A DNA stretch of 62,000 nt from Nymphaea colorata (Eukaryota > Streptophyta > Magnoliopsida > Nymphaeales > Nymphaeaceae): assembly GCF_008831285.2 (NCBI RefSeq), contig NC_045142.1, positions 24,379,876 to 24,441,875 of the forward strand, given 5' to 3'. This document shows, one piece after another, positions 11,995 through 24,900 of this stretch. The position numbers and the translations under genes were made by a program. Within the stretch, counting starts at the first letter, position 1, and every line of letters starts with the position of its first letter. The notes under the pieces are model-generated. The model had not been told where the DNA came from. It was given only the letters and a program-made list of their open reading frames with translations, and made no database searches.

Positions 11995-14900
11995 ATGAAG
12001 GCTTATGCTGTTAAAGTGGAAGATGGAAAGGAAGGGAGAGATGGTGCGCCGGCTGTTGGACCTGTTTACAGGAATGTTCTGGCCAAGGACGGATTTCCGA
12101 TCGTGGAAAACAGTGTGAACACATCTTGGGATGTTTTCAGGTGATGAAAGTAGCAGAATGATGTTTTCAGCTGCATTTAATAGTCTGCGTTAGTTAGGAT
12201 TTAATGTGCTTGACTTCCCTTCTTTCTTTCTGAATCAATTTGTCTGAAAGGCTCACTAAGTGCTACACTGGGCAAGTTTGTAAAGTGAGGGTGTAACCTA
12301 TTCAAGATCTAAGATGAGTCTGTTGGTTGCTGTTCCAATAAATCTGTCAAGAAATTTGGCATTAACGCTTAAAGAAAAAATAGTGATTGGTATTTCAATA
12401 AAATTGTTGAGCAACTTTGTCTGTTTCAGAAAACATATAGCGTCAGTTTTTTTTTTTTGGGAAATTTTCTCATGGAATTCTTGTTCTTTTTTTTTTTTTC
12501 CTGGAAGGGATTCTGTTGAGAAGTTCCCTGGAAATAAAATGCTTGGATGGAGAGAAATCGTCAACAAGAAGGTAGTTCTGCAATTAGCCCATATTTGAGT
12601 TGTCAGTCAAAACTATGTATCTTGTTATAAAATCCTTTCTATTTTGCACTAGGCAGGCAAATATGTATGGAAAACGTACAAACAGGTCTATGATGAGGTT
12701 CTGCAAATTGGTTCTGCTTTGCGTTCATCAGGTGCAAAACCGGTATGCATATTCCACTGACATTAATATCTTTCATTATGTTTAACCTTTGAATTGGAAC
12801 ATATGCTAGATTTGAGGCTATATCCTGTTGTATTTGATCCAACTGAATTGTTCTTGTAACTTGTAGGGTTCTCGGATTGGAATATATGGAGTTAACTGTC
12901 CTCAATGGATAATAGCAATGGAGGTTGATCACTACCCTGTTTTTCCTCTGTTATTTGACCTGGTTTTCAGTATAAAAAACTAGCTGGCCTGCAGCTATGG
13001 TGTTTTCTGAAAGAATTATTGGTGATGACATCTTGATCACGTGCAGGCTTGCAATGGCCACAGTTTAGTTTGTGTTCCTCTTTATGATACATTAGGTAAT
13101 ATTCTCTTTACATGATCAGAAAAATGACTTTTCTTCTACAGTTATTAGATAAATGTCTTTAAATCGACCACTATTGGATGCTTATATTATATAATAAATT
13201 GTTTGGATTCCTGACAAAGCACCCCATGTCTCGAAACAGGGCCAAATGCTGTTGATTTCATCATTGGACATGCTGAAATAGAGTATGTCTTTGTTCAGGC
13301 GACAAAATTGTCAGGGGTGAGGGGATAAATCTGCAACAGGCATTATCTTTAACATCCTTATCTTCTTGTCTTTTCTGCTGACAGACCTTTTCCTGTTTGC
13401 AGCTTCTTAAAAATAACAGTCAATCCATCAAGCGACTGAAATGTGAGTACATTCAGAATCTTCATCTTGAGTTGGAAATTTACTGCCCTTTTCTGACCTT
13501 CCTGTTATCTTTCTTGTGGGGCATAGGTATTGTAAGTTTTAGTTCATTGACAAAGGAACAGAAGGATGATGCTGAAAATTTGAAAGCTTTGGTGCATTCT
13601 TGGGATGAGTTCCTTAAGATGGTTAGTTTCATACAACTGTCAGACTTAAACAAGGATATGAATCTTCTTTATTCATTCAAATTTAATGCTCACACGAACT
13701 TGGCACAGTCAAAACCCTGTGCATCGTTCAGAATGTCCAGACTGGAAAGATTGGAGGTGTCAGATGGATCCAATTTAAGGTCAAAGTTGTATATATTAAA
13801 GTACCAAATTCTAACAGAAAGCAAATGCCTAAATAATATCCAGCTGCTGATCTGCAGGACTAGGGAGAAACTCAAGAATCAAGCTGCATAAGTTTTTTGT
13901 TTTGAATTAAACCCTACATCTTACAGTCTTTGGCTTTGTAATTGATTATCAAAAGAAATGAAGGCTTTGATCCTATTCCTATTGTACTCTTTACAAAGTT
14001 CAAAACAGCAGCAAAGACATTTTGTCAATGTGAAAGAGGAACATTTTCCTTTCGCAACCTAAAACCCTTAAATTGATTTTTTTTTCATAAAAGTAGAAAA
14101 ACTTACAAAACTAGGGTATGTGCATAAATGCATTGTTTGATCTACAGCTAGATTATCTCTACACCAAGCAGAACAAGAATATGACTATGATAAGATCATA
14201 TCGTCATTTTTACTTTAAATAGCCTGTCAAGAAGTTATGGTTTCAACTTTCAAGTAATTGTCATTGGAAAATGCCTTTCCATGAAATGAATACATTCTGC
14301 CATTTCCGGAGGTTCTGTATGCAGTTAGGTTCCAATTCATCTTCCCTGTCTACTTCTCTGAAATGACCTTACTATACATTCTCCTTCATTGATGCTGATT
14401 TTCCTGACAGTTTCTTTCTTGACAACCAGGGAATCAATCAACCTGAAGAACTCTCACCTCCTAAGCCTCTTGATATATGTACAATAATGTATACCAGTGG
14501 CACCAGTGGGGAGCCAAAAGGAGTTGTTTTGACTCATGAGACTCATGCAATGCAAGTAAAAGCAATTGATGTTTTCATGGCTCAATTTGAAGATAAGGTA
14601 AGTGCTGTTCCTGGTGGATAATTTTTCTTTACTAATCTGTTACATTGTCATTCTTTCTGTTTTCTATATCATGCTAAAGTCATTTTTAATGTTCTGAACA
14701 AAGATGGTCGAAGATGATTGCTATTTATCATTTCTTCCTCTCGCACACATCATGGACCGCATTAATGAGGAATACTTTTTCCACCATGGAGCATCTGTTG
14801 GTTACTGGCAAGGAGTATGTGTTCTTGATAAATTGTACCTAAATCTCAGAAACATAATGTGAAAGATGCATAACATAAAATTTTCCAACTTGATTGGTGG

Positions 14901-17171
14901 TTTTTATGAAGGATATTGAAGCTCTAAAGGATGACCTCGTGGAACTGAAACCAACATTTTTTGCTGGTGTGCCAAGAGTATTTGAAAGAATACATGAAAG
15001 TATGGAACACTATGCCCCTTCTAGAAAAGCTGTGCTCTTATCGTTATCTTTTTTCATTGAGAGGATGTGGTTATGATTCTCAGACATGTAGAGTACCTAT
15101 TACGAGGATGGGTATATTTTATTGTCCCCGTCCTTTTGGGTGCTATTCATCTTTGTGATGGAGTCTGGGAAATTTTGTTATATGTGGCATCTCTTTTCTA
15201 AAAACAATGTATTCATGTATTCATTTATAGGTGCAATGAAGAAGATAAATGAAGTTAGTCCCTTAAGGAGGAAGATCTTCAATTTTCTTTACAGACAGTA
15301 AGTTGTTTTGTTCTGCCATGAATTTGTTTTCTCTTTTCACGTATATCATCATGATTATATTTTGCAATCTCTTACTTCCAACCAGCAAACTCTCTATGAT
15401 GACTGCGGGATGCAAGCACAGGCAGGCATCACCATTAGGAGACTTGCTTGCTTTCCGTAAGGTTCTGTTCTAACTGAATTTGTGCATAAGAAACCACATG
15501 TTACATAATTTTCCCCAGCATAACTCATCCTTTGTCTGCTTTTTGCTTATTTGTAGATCAAGGCTGGATTAGGAGGTCGTGTGCGGCTGATCATATCAGG
15601 GGCTGCCCCACTACGTGGTGATATTGAGGAATTCTTAAGAGTCACTAGCTGTGCATTTGTGGCACAAGGCTATGGTATGCTATATTCTTTTCTTCTTTCA
15701 CGTTCTTTTTACTTAAAAAAGTTTAAATACTATTCTGCATAATGATTGAGTTGCAGATAGAATCCTTGAGGCTATTAGATAATTAATATGGAAGGTTATA
15801 TTACAAAAATTTGCAATCTGTGTCTATCTTAGTTCCACCAAGACATTACTTCCTCATAACAAGCTATAGTTGGGTTCACTGATCATAATATTCATGGATG
15901 GCACATCAGGGTTGACAGAGACATGTGGTGTGAGTACAATTGCATGTCCAGATGAGTGGAGCATGATGGGGACCGTTGGGGTCCCTGCAACATTCATTGA
16001 GTTGCGCTTAGAGGAAGTACCTGAAATGGGTTACAGTCCTTTTGGAGAACCTCCCCGTGGAGAGATATGTTTCAGGGGAAAGACAATCTTTTCTGGATAC
16101 TACAAGAATCCTGAACTAACAAATGAAGTCTTCAAGGATGGATGGTTTCACACAGGTAAGAATTTGCTGTTGAGTTTATAGCTATGTGCAAGATTGTGTT
16201 TCCATTATGCGGACTCCCTGATTATCATTTGCAGGCGACATAGGAGAACTGCAGCCCAATGGTGTGTTAAAGGTTATTGACAGAAAGAAGAATATATTCA
16301 AACTTTCTCAAGGAGAGTATATTGCCGTTGAAAATCTGGAGAAAGTATATGGTTCACCAACCATTATTGAAGATGTAAGCTTTTCTGTTTCTTTTCTTTT
16401 CAGCTTAAAGCTTCGTATGGAGTTTTGGATTTGAAGCTGGTGGACTTTGGTTTACTCTTCTTACAAGAAAGGGTTGCATCTCTTTGTAGATTTGGGTATA
16501 TGGAAGCAGCTTCCAGTCTATGCTTGTTGCGGTTGTGGTGGCGAACGAAGAACACACTAAGAAGTGGGGAGAGGGTAATGGTCACATGGGTTCCTTTCCT
16601 GAACTATGCACACTTCCTCAACTCAAAAACCATATTCTTCTTGAGCTGAAGTCTGCTGCTGAAAAGAATAAAGTATATGTGGTTTCCTTTGCTCTCACTA
16701 TCAGTTCTCAATTCAGCTGCCATTTAAGTTTCTGTGTATTAAGCTTGTTTGGTTAGTCAGTTTAGTGTTAGACATGAACACCATCCTTGATTTGTCAATG
16801 TCCTTTGTGAGATTTACCGTGCCCTAGAAGTTTTCCTTTTAAATAGAATCTGCAATTTCCTTGCGTAACGTTTGTCATTATCAAAATTTGCAGTTGAAGA
16901 AGTTTGAATATATCAAGGGCATTATTGTGGAGACTCAACGATTTGAATTGCAACCAGAGCTACTGACACCCACAATGAAGAAGAAAAGATCTCATTTACT
17001 AAAGCACTATCAGGTAAATATTATAAGCCCAAGTGACCGAGCTAGTGTCCACATGGCCTTCCTTTGAAATGTCGTTGCATCAAACACCATCAAAATTTGC
17101 TTCAAATGAGGACTGCATGTGATGTGCACTTTGGTAACTCTAGAACATTAATATCAACTATGCATGCTGAA

Positions 17172-17227
<56 letters not shown>

Positions 17228-17933
17228 TATATATATGTATGTATATATATATATATGCTGTGGTAATGCATTGGGCAGTCTCCTGTGCTGGGCAGCCTTC
17301 AGCTCCATTTTGATAGTGTATCACAACTTTTTCTGGTTGTACATGCTTGATTTAAACAAATCTGACCTTTAAAAGGAATTTAACAAATGGTTCATGTTCG
17401 TATAATCTATTGATTAATTAATATGTTGAAGTCGACATGGGTTTTATCCACCATTTCTGAACCTCTCCATGTTCATGAATTATGAGAACTTGAAGTTTTT
17501 CCCAACTTAATATTTGAATATCATGGTATACTAGTGACAATTAAACCTATAACCTGCTAAGTGACTCATCCTGCATTCATCTACTGTTATCTCTCATCTA
17601 TTACCTAGATCTATAAAAAGAAGTGTGTGAACCACCGCCATATTATGTAGCATTAACGTTCAGGACAACCCAAGATATTTCCATGTCTGCACGTATATTT
17701 GTGCATATAGAAACAGAGCTGCGACTTTCTAAATGCACTGAGGTATGGAATATCCAAATGTACATCAAATAAAATATACCAGAAAATATGACATTATTTC
17801 CTTGATCTCATGAGTGTCTGGTTTACTGAGGTCATCTAGACGTAATGAAGGATCCATGTTGCTTAGATTTGCTTTGCTTTTGCAGGAAGAGATCGACAAG
17901 CTGTACAATACTTTGAGAGAAGGGAAGATCTAA
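11995..17933 (+). CDS. LACS1: long-chain acyl-CoA synthetase, LACS1-like (19 exons, 660 aa)
   Basis: Activates long and very-long-chain fatty acids to acyl-CoA using ATP; LACS1 in Arabidopsis acts at the ER in wax and cutin synthesis. Exons I derived (all GT..AG, phases consistent): 11995-12140, 12508-12571, 12653-12742, 12867-12923, 13047-13095, 13240-13316, 13403-13442, 13527-13621, 14430-14597, 14704-14814, 14912-14999, 15231-15297, 15386-15461, 15557-15674, 15910-16155, 16235-16374, 16490-16672, 16894-17013, 17886-17933. They sum to 1983 nt. AMP-binding motifs are intact: [11 protein letters not shown] at residues 227-237, QGYGLTE at 413-419, GWFHTGD at 493-499, [14 protein letters not shown] at 513-526. 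The start [14 protein letters not shown] and total length match LACS1 better than LACS4 as I remember them; no signal peptide is seen. The last intron carries a (TA)n tract. No frameshift or stop was found, so the gene looks functional. Subfamily assignment is inference. Confidence 0.93.
17186..17257. repeat. (TA)n microsatellite in last LACS intron
   Basis: GTGTGTGTG followed by a long (TA)n run and interrupted ATATGTATG units, inside the 872-bp intron between exons 18 and 19. Confidence 0.9.
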
Positions 17934-20900
17934 AAAAACTCCTTGCAGTGGTAATGTCTTCTTCATGTCCATACCTCCTTGCATTGGCGTTCATCATATT
18001 CTGTTAAATCAAGATAAAGGCGGTGACCTTCATAGGCAGCCTTGTGGGCTTAGTCCAAGTTTGTTCACCAACCTCTCCTTCCATGGTTCTTTCTTTACTC
18101 TATGTACCACCTCAACCACTTGATATGTGATGCTAACGGTGATCCAACAGGCTTCAGTCTTAAGTTTTTGAGATCCTGCATCTATTTATAAATAAAAGTA
18201 TATTATAATTCTGATAAACTGTAATTCCTTTTCTAAATATCATTAGTGTTTTTTGTGGACCAAACTGCTTAATTTCAAGGAACTTATTAAATTGCACGGA
18301 TCATTCGTAGATCAAATGGTACCAATGTCTCAATTCACTGTGTACTTTCTCTGTTACTGTCCTTGTAAGGTACGATGGTCGGCTCTTATCTAGATTTATC
18401 TCTTAAAGGCTTCTTAATTGATTTCATCCATCGCCGATTCATGAGTCTCTCCTGTCAACTTTTAACTATTTTTTTTATAATAATGTTATGATATAGATCA
18501 TGACTTGTAAACGTTTTTTTGCATATTATATAAATCTGCAAAAACAATAAGAGCTATAGCTCATCTACTGTGATTTTGTCAATGCCAGCAAGTCATATCA
18601 TAAGACGTTTAATGAGAAGAAAAATAAGCATAATAATTAGGATTGGCACTCCTAAAAATGTATTATATAGTACTATTATCTGTCATCATAGTTTGAATAT
18701 ATTCAAATGTTTTAGCAAATATCTTATAGTTTGACTTGCTGGCATTGACAAAATCACATTCAAGCAACCCCTTGAATCTGGATCACTGTCTGTTCAACCC
18801 ATCTTTACAAGTAATCCCAATGAATATGGCCGTTATAATGGTCTCTACTTCATCCTCTTTCTTATAAATAATATGGAAATATTTTAAAACAATTTGCACA
18901 TGCCACGGAAAACGGGTCTGACACGAATGCGGATATATAAATGAATCCAGACAAGATCCAAGACTACAATCGCAAAAATCTTTTTTTTTTGCATTCTCAG
19001 CTGTTCTGGATTCGACCCAGATCCGAACTGTTATCCGATCTGAAATAGACCAATAACCATATCTGATTGTGTGCAACTAATAATGGACCTGGGTTCCCAT
19101 CTGAATCCAAATTTGACTCTAGGATCTAAATTTAACTCCCGGGGTGTGGAAATTTTGAGCTTGTATCCAAATTGAACCGGGTCGGATTACAGAGAAGCTC
19201 ACCAACCCTTAGAAAAAACGCAAAAGTCTATTACCTCACACATGTATTGAACAAGCAAATTGTAAAGTTGGAAAGGAACCACACACTGACTACACTTGGT
19301 GCCGTGCTATTTAAGCAAAGGATTCAGATCCAATATCCAAACTCTTTTTGGACCTTCAAGGATTGGATTTACCCAGTTTTGAGTTGGCTCTGGACCAAAG
19401 AGACTACTCTAAAGATGGTCATGGCATTGATACATGATCTGAGCCTATGCCTGATCAATCAACACATCCAAATCCTTTCACGGATCCAAACTTGAGACTG
19501 AGCCCAGAGGCCTGATAAGAAATATGGCGATCTATTTCTGGTTCCCTGATAGGATCCAATGGATCTCACCCAAGAAACTCCTTGTATGTACCTCTTTCTT
19601 CGCAACCAATTCCGGATCCCATTGAGTTTGGTGAAGATATCCGATCCATAAGACCAACTTCAGAGTGAAACATACGCCAGCGGAAAGGGTATTCTGGTAA
19701 ATTAATATATTTGAATAATCCCTCTCAACGAACCCTCTGCCGTGGTTGGGATTATAACTTTTCATCTAACGCAACAACGATGAAAACGCCCCAATTTTTG
19801 TCAAATATTACAAAGTCTGCCCTTTTGACGATTTTTTTTTTGGTGTTCCAGGCAAAACATGGATCTCATTCGTCTTTGTGAGATGTAAGTGGGTCGGATC
19901 TAGGGTTTCCCTAGTCTGGCTTACTTGGACCCGAATTTATCAGTTTCAAATTCAGATTCAGATCTGCCAGAACCAAATGCGTAAAAAAGACAAAATTAGG
20001 ATCCGAAATTTGCCAGTATTCAGCTTGGGTTCTAATTAGATTTCAACCTCTATCTGGATTCAGATTTAGTTTCGGTTGCAAAATCCGATTTCCTTTCAAA
20101 TTGGTAGTAAATATTTTCCAATTATCTTGTATTATTTGAGGTACCATTGTCATTTATATTCAATTTCAGGTTTTTAATTGCTCTTAGCATGCATCAGCAT
20201 ATAAGTATGAGTAAATGTAAATTCTATATAAGTATGAGTAAATGTAAATTCTATGTGCCAATTGTTTATCAACTAGTCAGAAAATTTTGATTAATGGTTT
20301 AAAGCACAAATGATAGAAAGTTAATTTCCAAAAATGGATTCTTGTGCATGCATAAGAACTGGGTGGCCGCTGGCCGCCGCTGTCAAGTGGGAGGGATCGG
20401 CCTCCGCCCCCACCCAAAGGCAGTGACGCTGCTGGCAAATGAGAGCTCGGCTCGGCTCGACTCGACTCAACACATATTTCGTTTAGGTCTACAAATGAGA
20501 GCTAGGCTCGGCTCGACTAGACTCAACACATATTTCGTTTGGCTTGACTTCAGCTCAAACTTAAGAAGCTGTACAAGATCAGTTCAACCTCAACTTGATA
20601 GACTGAGTCGTAGCTCGAGAAGTCAACTTGCTTAAGCTTGTCTATCAATTCCTCATTTAACCCGATCTAACTTTATTTTAAGTTTGAAATCTTTATCTGG
20701 CCAAAGTCTTAACATACATGCATACTTTATTTATGAAATATAATTAAATGGGAAATTTCATCTTCATGTTAACTATATATATATATAGTTAACAAATATC
20801 ATAGTATTACAGTAAGAGACAAGCATAAGACATCTTAATTTTCGTTTACAAATATTACAAACAAAATGAGAGCATCCTAGCATGTTCATAAATTGTAATC

Positions 20901-21678
20901 CAATGTAAATCATATTTTAGTTCAATATGTATATTTTTTTTTAAATTGGTTTTTCTACTATCAAAATTTGGATGCTACAAGAAGAGTTCAGCTTTTATTA
21001 TTAAAAAATATGATTGAAATAAAAAAGTGACTAACCTATAAGGTTAGATTCCATAAAAAAAAACATTTTAATTTGTGAATAGGTATGGTTTCTGTCTCTT
21101 AGTCTGATATGATATCCATAAATTTATATTGTATAAAAAACATTTTAATAATGATTGTTAATAGGTCTGAATTTTCTATTATCTTGTGAATGCTAAAAAA
21201 ATGAGTTTAAGAAAGATAGGTAGCGTTGTCTTAATAGTGAAATACCGCAATATTGTAAATTCTATTTTTCATATCAAAAATTGGTAAAGACAATGTTTAT
21301 GGGTGATACCCAAGAAGCATATGATTTTAACAAAATAAGTTCAAAATTTAAAATAAATAAAAAATAAATAAAATAAATAAAAAATTAAATTTTATAAATT
21401 ATTTCTAATTTATTATTTGTATTAGAAGTATTTAGAGGCCTCTCTTTTAAGATCTTCAGATCCAGAAACGAATCCGTTGGCTCGGATATCCCTTGAACCC
21501 GACCCGTTTGCACCCTTTCCGGGAACGCTGCTGTGGGGAAAGACGACGATGGCAACTTCGTTATTTGTCTTAAGTGCGTGCCTTAAAAAGATAAGCTGCC
21601 GGTTGATTTGGTGGAACTTGTTCTCTCTCATTAATTTAATTTAATCTCAAAATCGAAGTAAAGGACGTTCCTGCCTTT
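17934..21678. other. 3' UTR of LACS and intergenic spacer
   Basis: A candidate polyadenylation signal AATAAA lies at 18191-18196, about 260 nt after the stop. Sequence at 18780-19170 and 19880-20100 has GGATCCAAAT / ATCCGATCTGA motifs like the small TIR elements at the window start, so it is probably decayed TE material. 20437-20545 holds a short GGCTCGGCTCGACT tandem repeat. No gene seen. Confidence 0.5.
20437..20545. repeat. two-copy ~60-bp tandem repeat, GCTCGGCTCGACT type
   Basis: Two units reading CAAATGAGAGCT(C/A)GGCTCGGCTCGACT..GACTCAACACATATTTCGTTT. This composition is common in the subterminal parts of plant hAT-like elements, but no terminal repeats could be matched. Confidence 0.5.
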
Positions 21679-21954
21679 ATGGAGAGAGAAAGAGGAGAGA
21701 GAAGGGCCTCCTATTTCTACCCGTTGCCGTTAGCTTTCATTTTTCACATCCAAACGCATCATTTCTTGAATCCTCTCTTCCTCCGCACCAACGGCGACTC
21801 ACACTCTCTACTCGGAAATCGAGGGAATTGGCCTCTAGTTTCCAACGGATGCGGTGGTCTCCGATGCCGGAGTTCTGATCTCCGATCGAAATGCTACTGG
21901 ATCCCTCGCGATTCTTGCAGTGATTTTCACTCAGGAATTGATATCGAAGCGAGA
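21679..21954 (+). other. 5' UTR / promoter-proximal region of the RWA gene
   Basis: Sequence just before the RWA start is pyrimidine-rich and higher in GC than the upstream spacer (GAGAGAGAAAGAGGAGAGAG at 21681, then CCTCTCTTCC-type tracts), which fits a plant 5' leader. The exact transcription start cannot be read. Confidence 0.4.
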
Positions 21955-24900
21955 ATGGTGACCTCAGGACCTCTGACTCCCGGGCAGGTGAGAGATTCGT
22001 GATGAACGTTGTCGTTGTCGTTGTGGTTGATTCTTGTGCTACAACTGAGTCCATTGTCTGAGGAATCTGCCATCGTTTTTGTACAATTTCTTCCGTTGGT
22101 TTGGTTTGGCGTGATTTAGTGTTTTTTCCTAGGTTTTGATTATTCTCTTGCCGTTGCTTCGGGGCTTTTACCTAAATGTTTGATTGAATCATGTATGCAT
22201 GTTCCGTTATTGAGATTGTTGGAGTCAAATTGCGGTGATGACTGCTTCCTTGATCCAAGATTTGCCTTGCCTGATGTTAATTAGGCGTCGGGCGTTTGTG
22301 GTAGTTAGTTCATGAGATTACTTGTTGCGTGATGGAAAAGAAGTTGTTACTTGAGATTTTGTTTGGCGTTGTGTAAAGCAACAATTGATATATGTCGTGT
22401 TAGGGCCTACTGTAGGTTATTCAGCGTGAACTACGGAGATGTACTGAGTTGATTGTGTTCTCTAAAGTCGTTCTCTATTTTGATTCTGAGACTTTACTTC
22501 ATTCGTAGCCATTGATTTCGAAGTGGCAATACGTAGTCTTCAAGTTTGTGATGTAATAATCTGTAGTGTTGCACGGTTTATGTTATTCAATTCTTCGATG
22601 GTTGGTTGATTCTTCCAGTATGGCCATATATAAATCATGAAGCCATCAAGTGGAAAATAGAGCTCCAGCACATGCTAAGGGATACTAACTGGCAGTCGAG
22701 GCTGTCTACTAAAGAAAGTATTCAAATTCGTGAATTTAGTGTCAGAAAGGTGATTGAGTCTTTGCAGAGGGGTTAAATCTTGACAACACATATTAAAATA
22801 CTCTTCAGAACACCTAGTAAATCCAATTCCAAACTGAATTTTTAGGGGAAACAGGGTTGTTAGGCACCATTTTCCATAGCTAATTTGCCTGATATGCATT
22901 TCATATTTTCTTTAAGCTTCTTCTAGAATTGATGAATTGTTCATGTGTTTTCTTTCCTTTTTCTTTTTTTCCCTTTCACAATAGTGTGCAATCTATGCAA
23001 TATGCTGGTGGCAACACACAGACAGGATTCCTTTGGTGACAAATTACTAATCCCACACCAGGGAAAGTTGCACAATTAGTATATAAAGTTGGATGGTTTT
23101 CAAGATTTGAGTCTGGAATGATCAACATTTTCATTCGTCTTCCTGAAAAGTTTAATGGTTATTTGGAATTCACTTTTCGAATTATGACCGACTTGAATCT
23201 AAGTCCAATAGTATTTCAGAGAGTTGTGAATTTAACTTCACAAACAATGGAATATGAAGCTGTCAACTCGGCCCGTTTCTTATGTCCTTCCGATAAAGGT
23301 CATCTGTTGATGTATATCCTGATACTGTTTGCAGGTGTCATTTTTTCTTGGGATCACTCCTGTCTTTATTGCATGGATATATGCCGAAATTTTGGAGTAC
23401 AGAAAGAGTTCTATCCATTCCAAAGTGTAAGTTTAATCATTTATATTAAGCAGATTGAAATCATTGGATCCATTTGTTCCTATGCTTTGTTTTGAAGTAT
23501 GTGTTGGACCAACCTAATTGTCTTAACTTTCCTTTTATCTAGATTGTCAACTTGAGTTTAGGGAATCAAATGGCAACACACGACCATGTTAGCATACTAA
23601 GAATGTTTGAAGTATTATCTTACTTTTAACAGATTTGGTTAGAGGATAGTGATGATTTTTTCTTACTGATGATGTTAAGATTCTTTTAATCAAAATTGAG
23701 GTGCTTGTTCTAGATTTTGATGATTGTAGCAGAAGTACCATAGAGGCATAGACTCCATGTGTGGTATCAATATCTCTATGTGTGATCGATTGGAATATGC
23801 ACTCCTACCTCTTTCTTTGCTTTTTATAGGAAAGTAGTTGATTTAACTTATTGCGATAAATACTGTTCCTGCAATGCTTAGGTCTTATAGTAATTTTGAG
23901 GAGTTTTACCAATTCTATTTGCTCTGAATCTTTCTAATAGAATTATCCACTGAGTGCTGTGTGTCCAGATCAGTGATCGTTTAGTCTTCTGTTATTGGCA
24001 TGTTCAGCATTCTATGTTTTCCAATTCATCTATCTGCATGATGGCCAATTAGTTATGAAATATGAACAGATACCATACATGTGTTCTATCAGTTCTTGTT
24101 TAACGCATTGGGATCCTATTTTGTAATTTTCTTCCGTGATTTGTAATTAAGAATAGGCAAGCATAACGCACGCATCCTGCAGACATGTATGGCCTTTGGG
24201 ATTGCACCGCTTCAAAATCCATCTATGATCCAGGTTGGTCCATTATGTGTTAATTGGCCACTTCAAGATCAACACAATCTTAGGGTCAAATGCGTACACA
24301 TGTTGATAAGAAGAATAGTAAGTGGGGATTGTTTCCCTAACTTAATCTGTTCAACTTTTGAATATCACTGCCTTGCGTTTTTGTCTATTTCACAAACAGG
24401 GTTTGTGAACAGGATGCTGCTTGAGCATTGTTAACTTGTTATTAGCTGCACTTTTGTTGTGTATGTGATATAAGTTATGAATTGTTAATAGTCCTTCAAG
24501 GTATGCACTATGTCTTAAAAAAGTAAGCTCTGTTTAAAGTAGATGAGGAATATGAAGCAAGCAGTTCAAATTACTCAAGTAGCAGCCATCAAAATTTTAA
24601 TATTTAGGTAAACTCACTTTTTGGATAAGGACCTTTATGGTTTTACGTGACATGAAGCTTTGTTTTTCTTCTAAGTGCATGTTGGTTCCAACAGAAGCTA
24701 ATGAGTGGCTGTTAATTTAAATTTTAAATATCAAACTGCAATTACCTTTTCTGTCAAAAATTATGGAATGCAGCATTGTAAGTGCATAACTAGGCACTGC
24801 CTAACCAAAAGGAAAAATAATACAGTGAAACTTCATCCATAGAAATGAGAAACACAAATATGATCATACTGCAGTAGAGGTCCACCTTACTCCTTTAATT

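Noticed and set aside
13397-13891. 164-codon frame inside the acyl-CoA synthetase gene
   Set aside because: It runs through two introns; splice phases show only 13403-13442 and 13527-13621 of it are coding.
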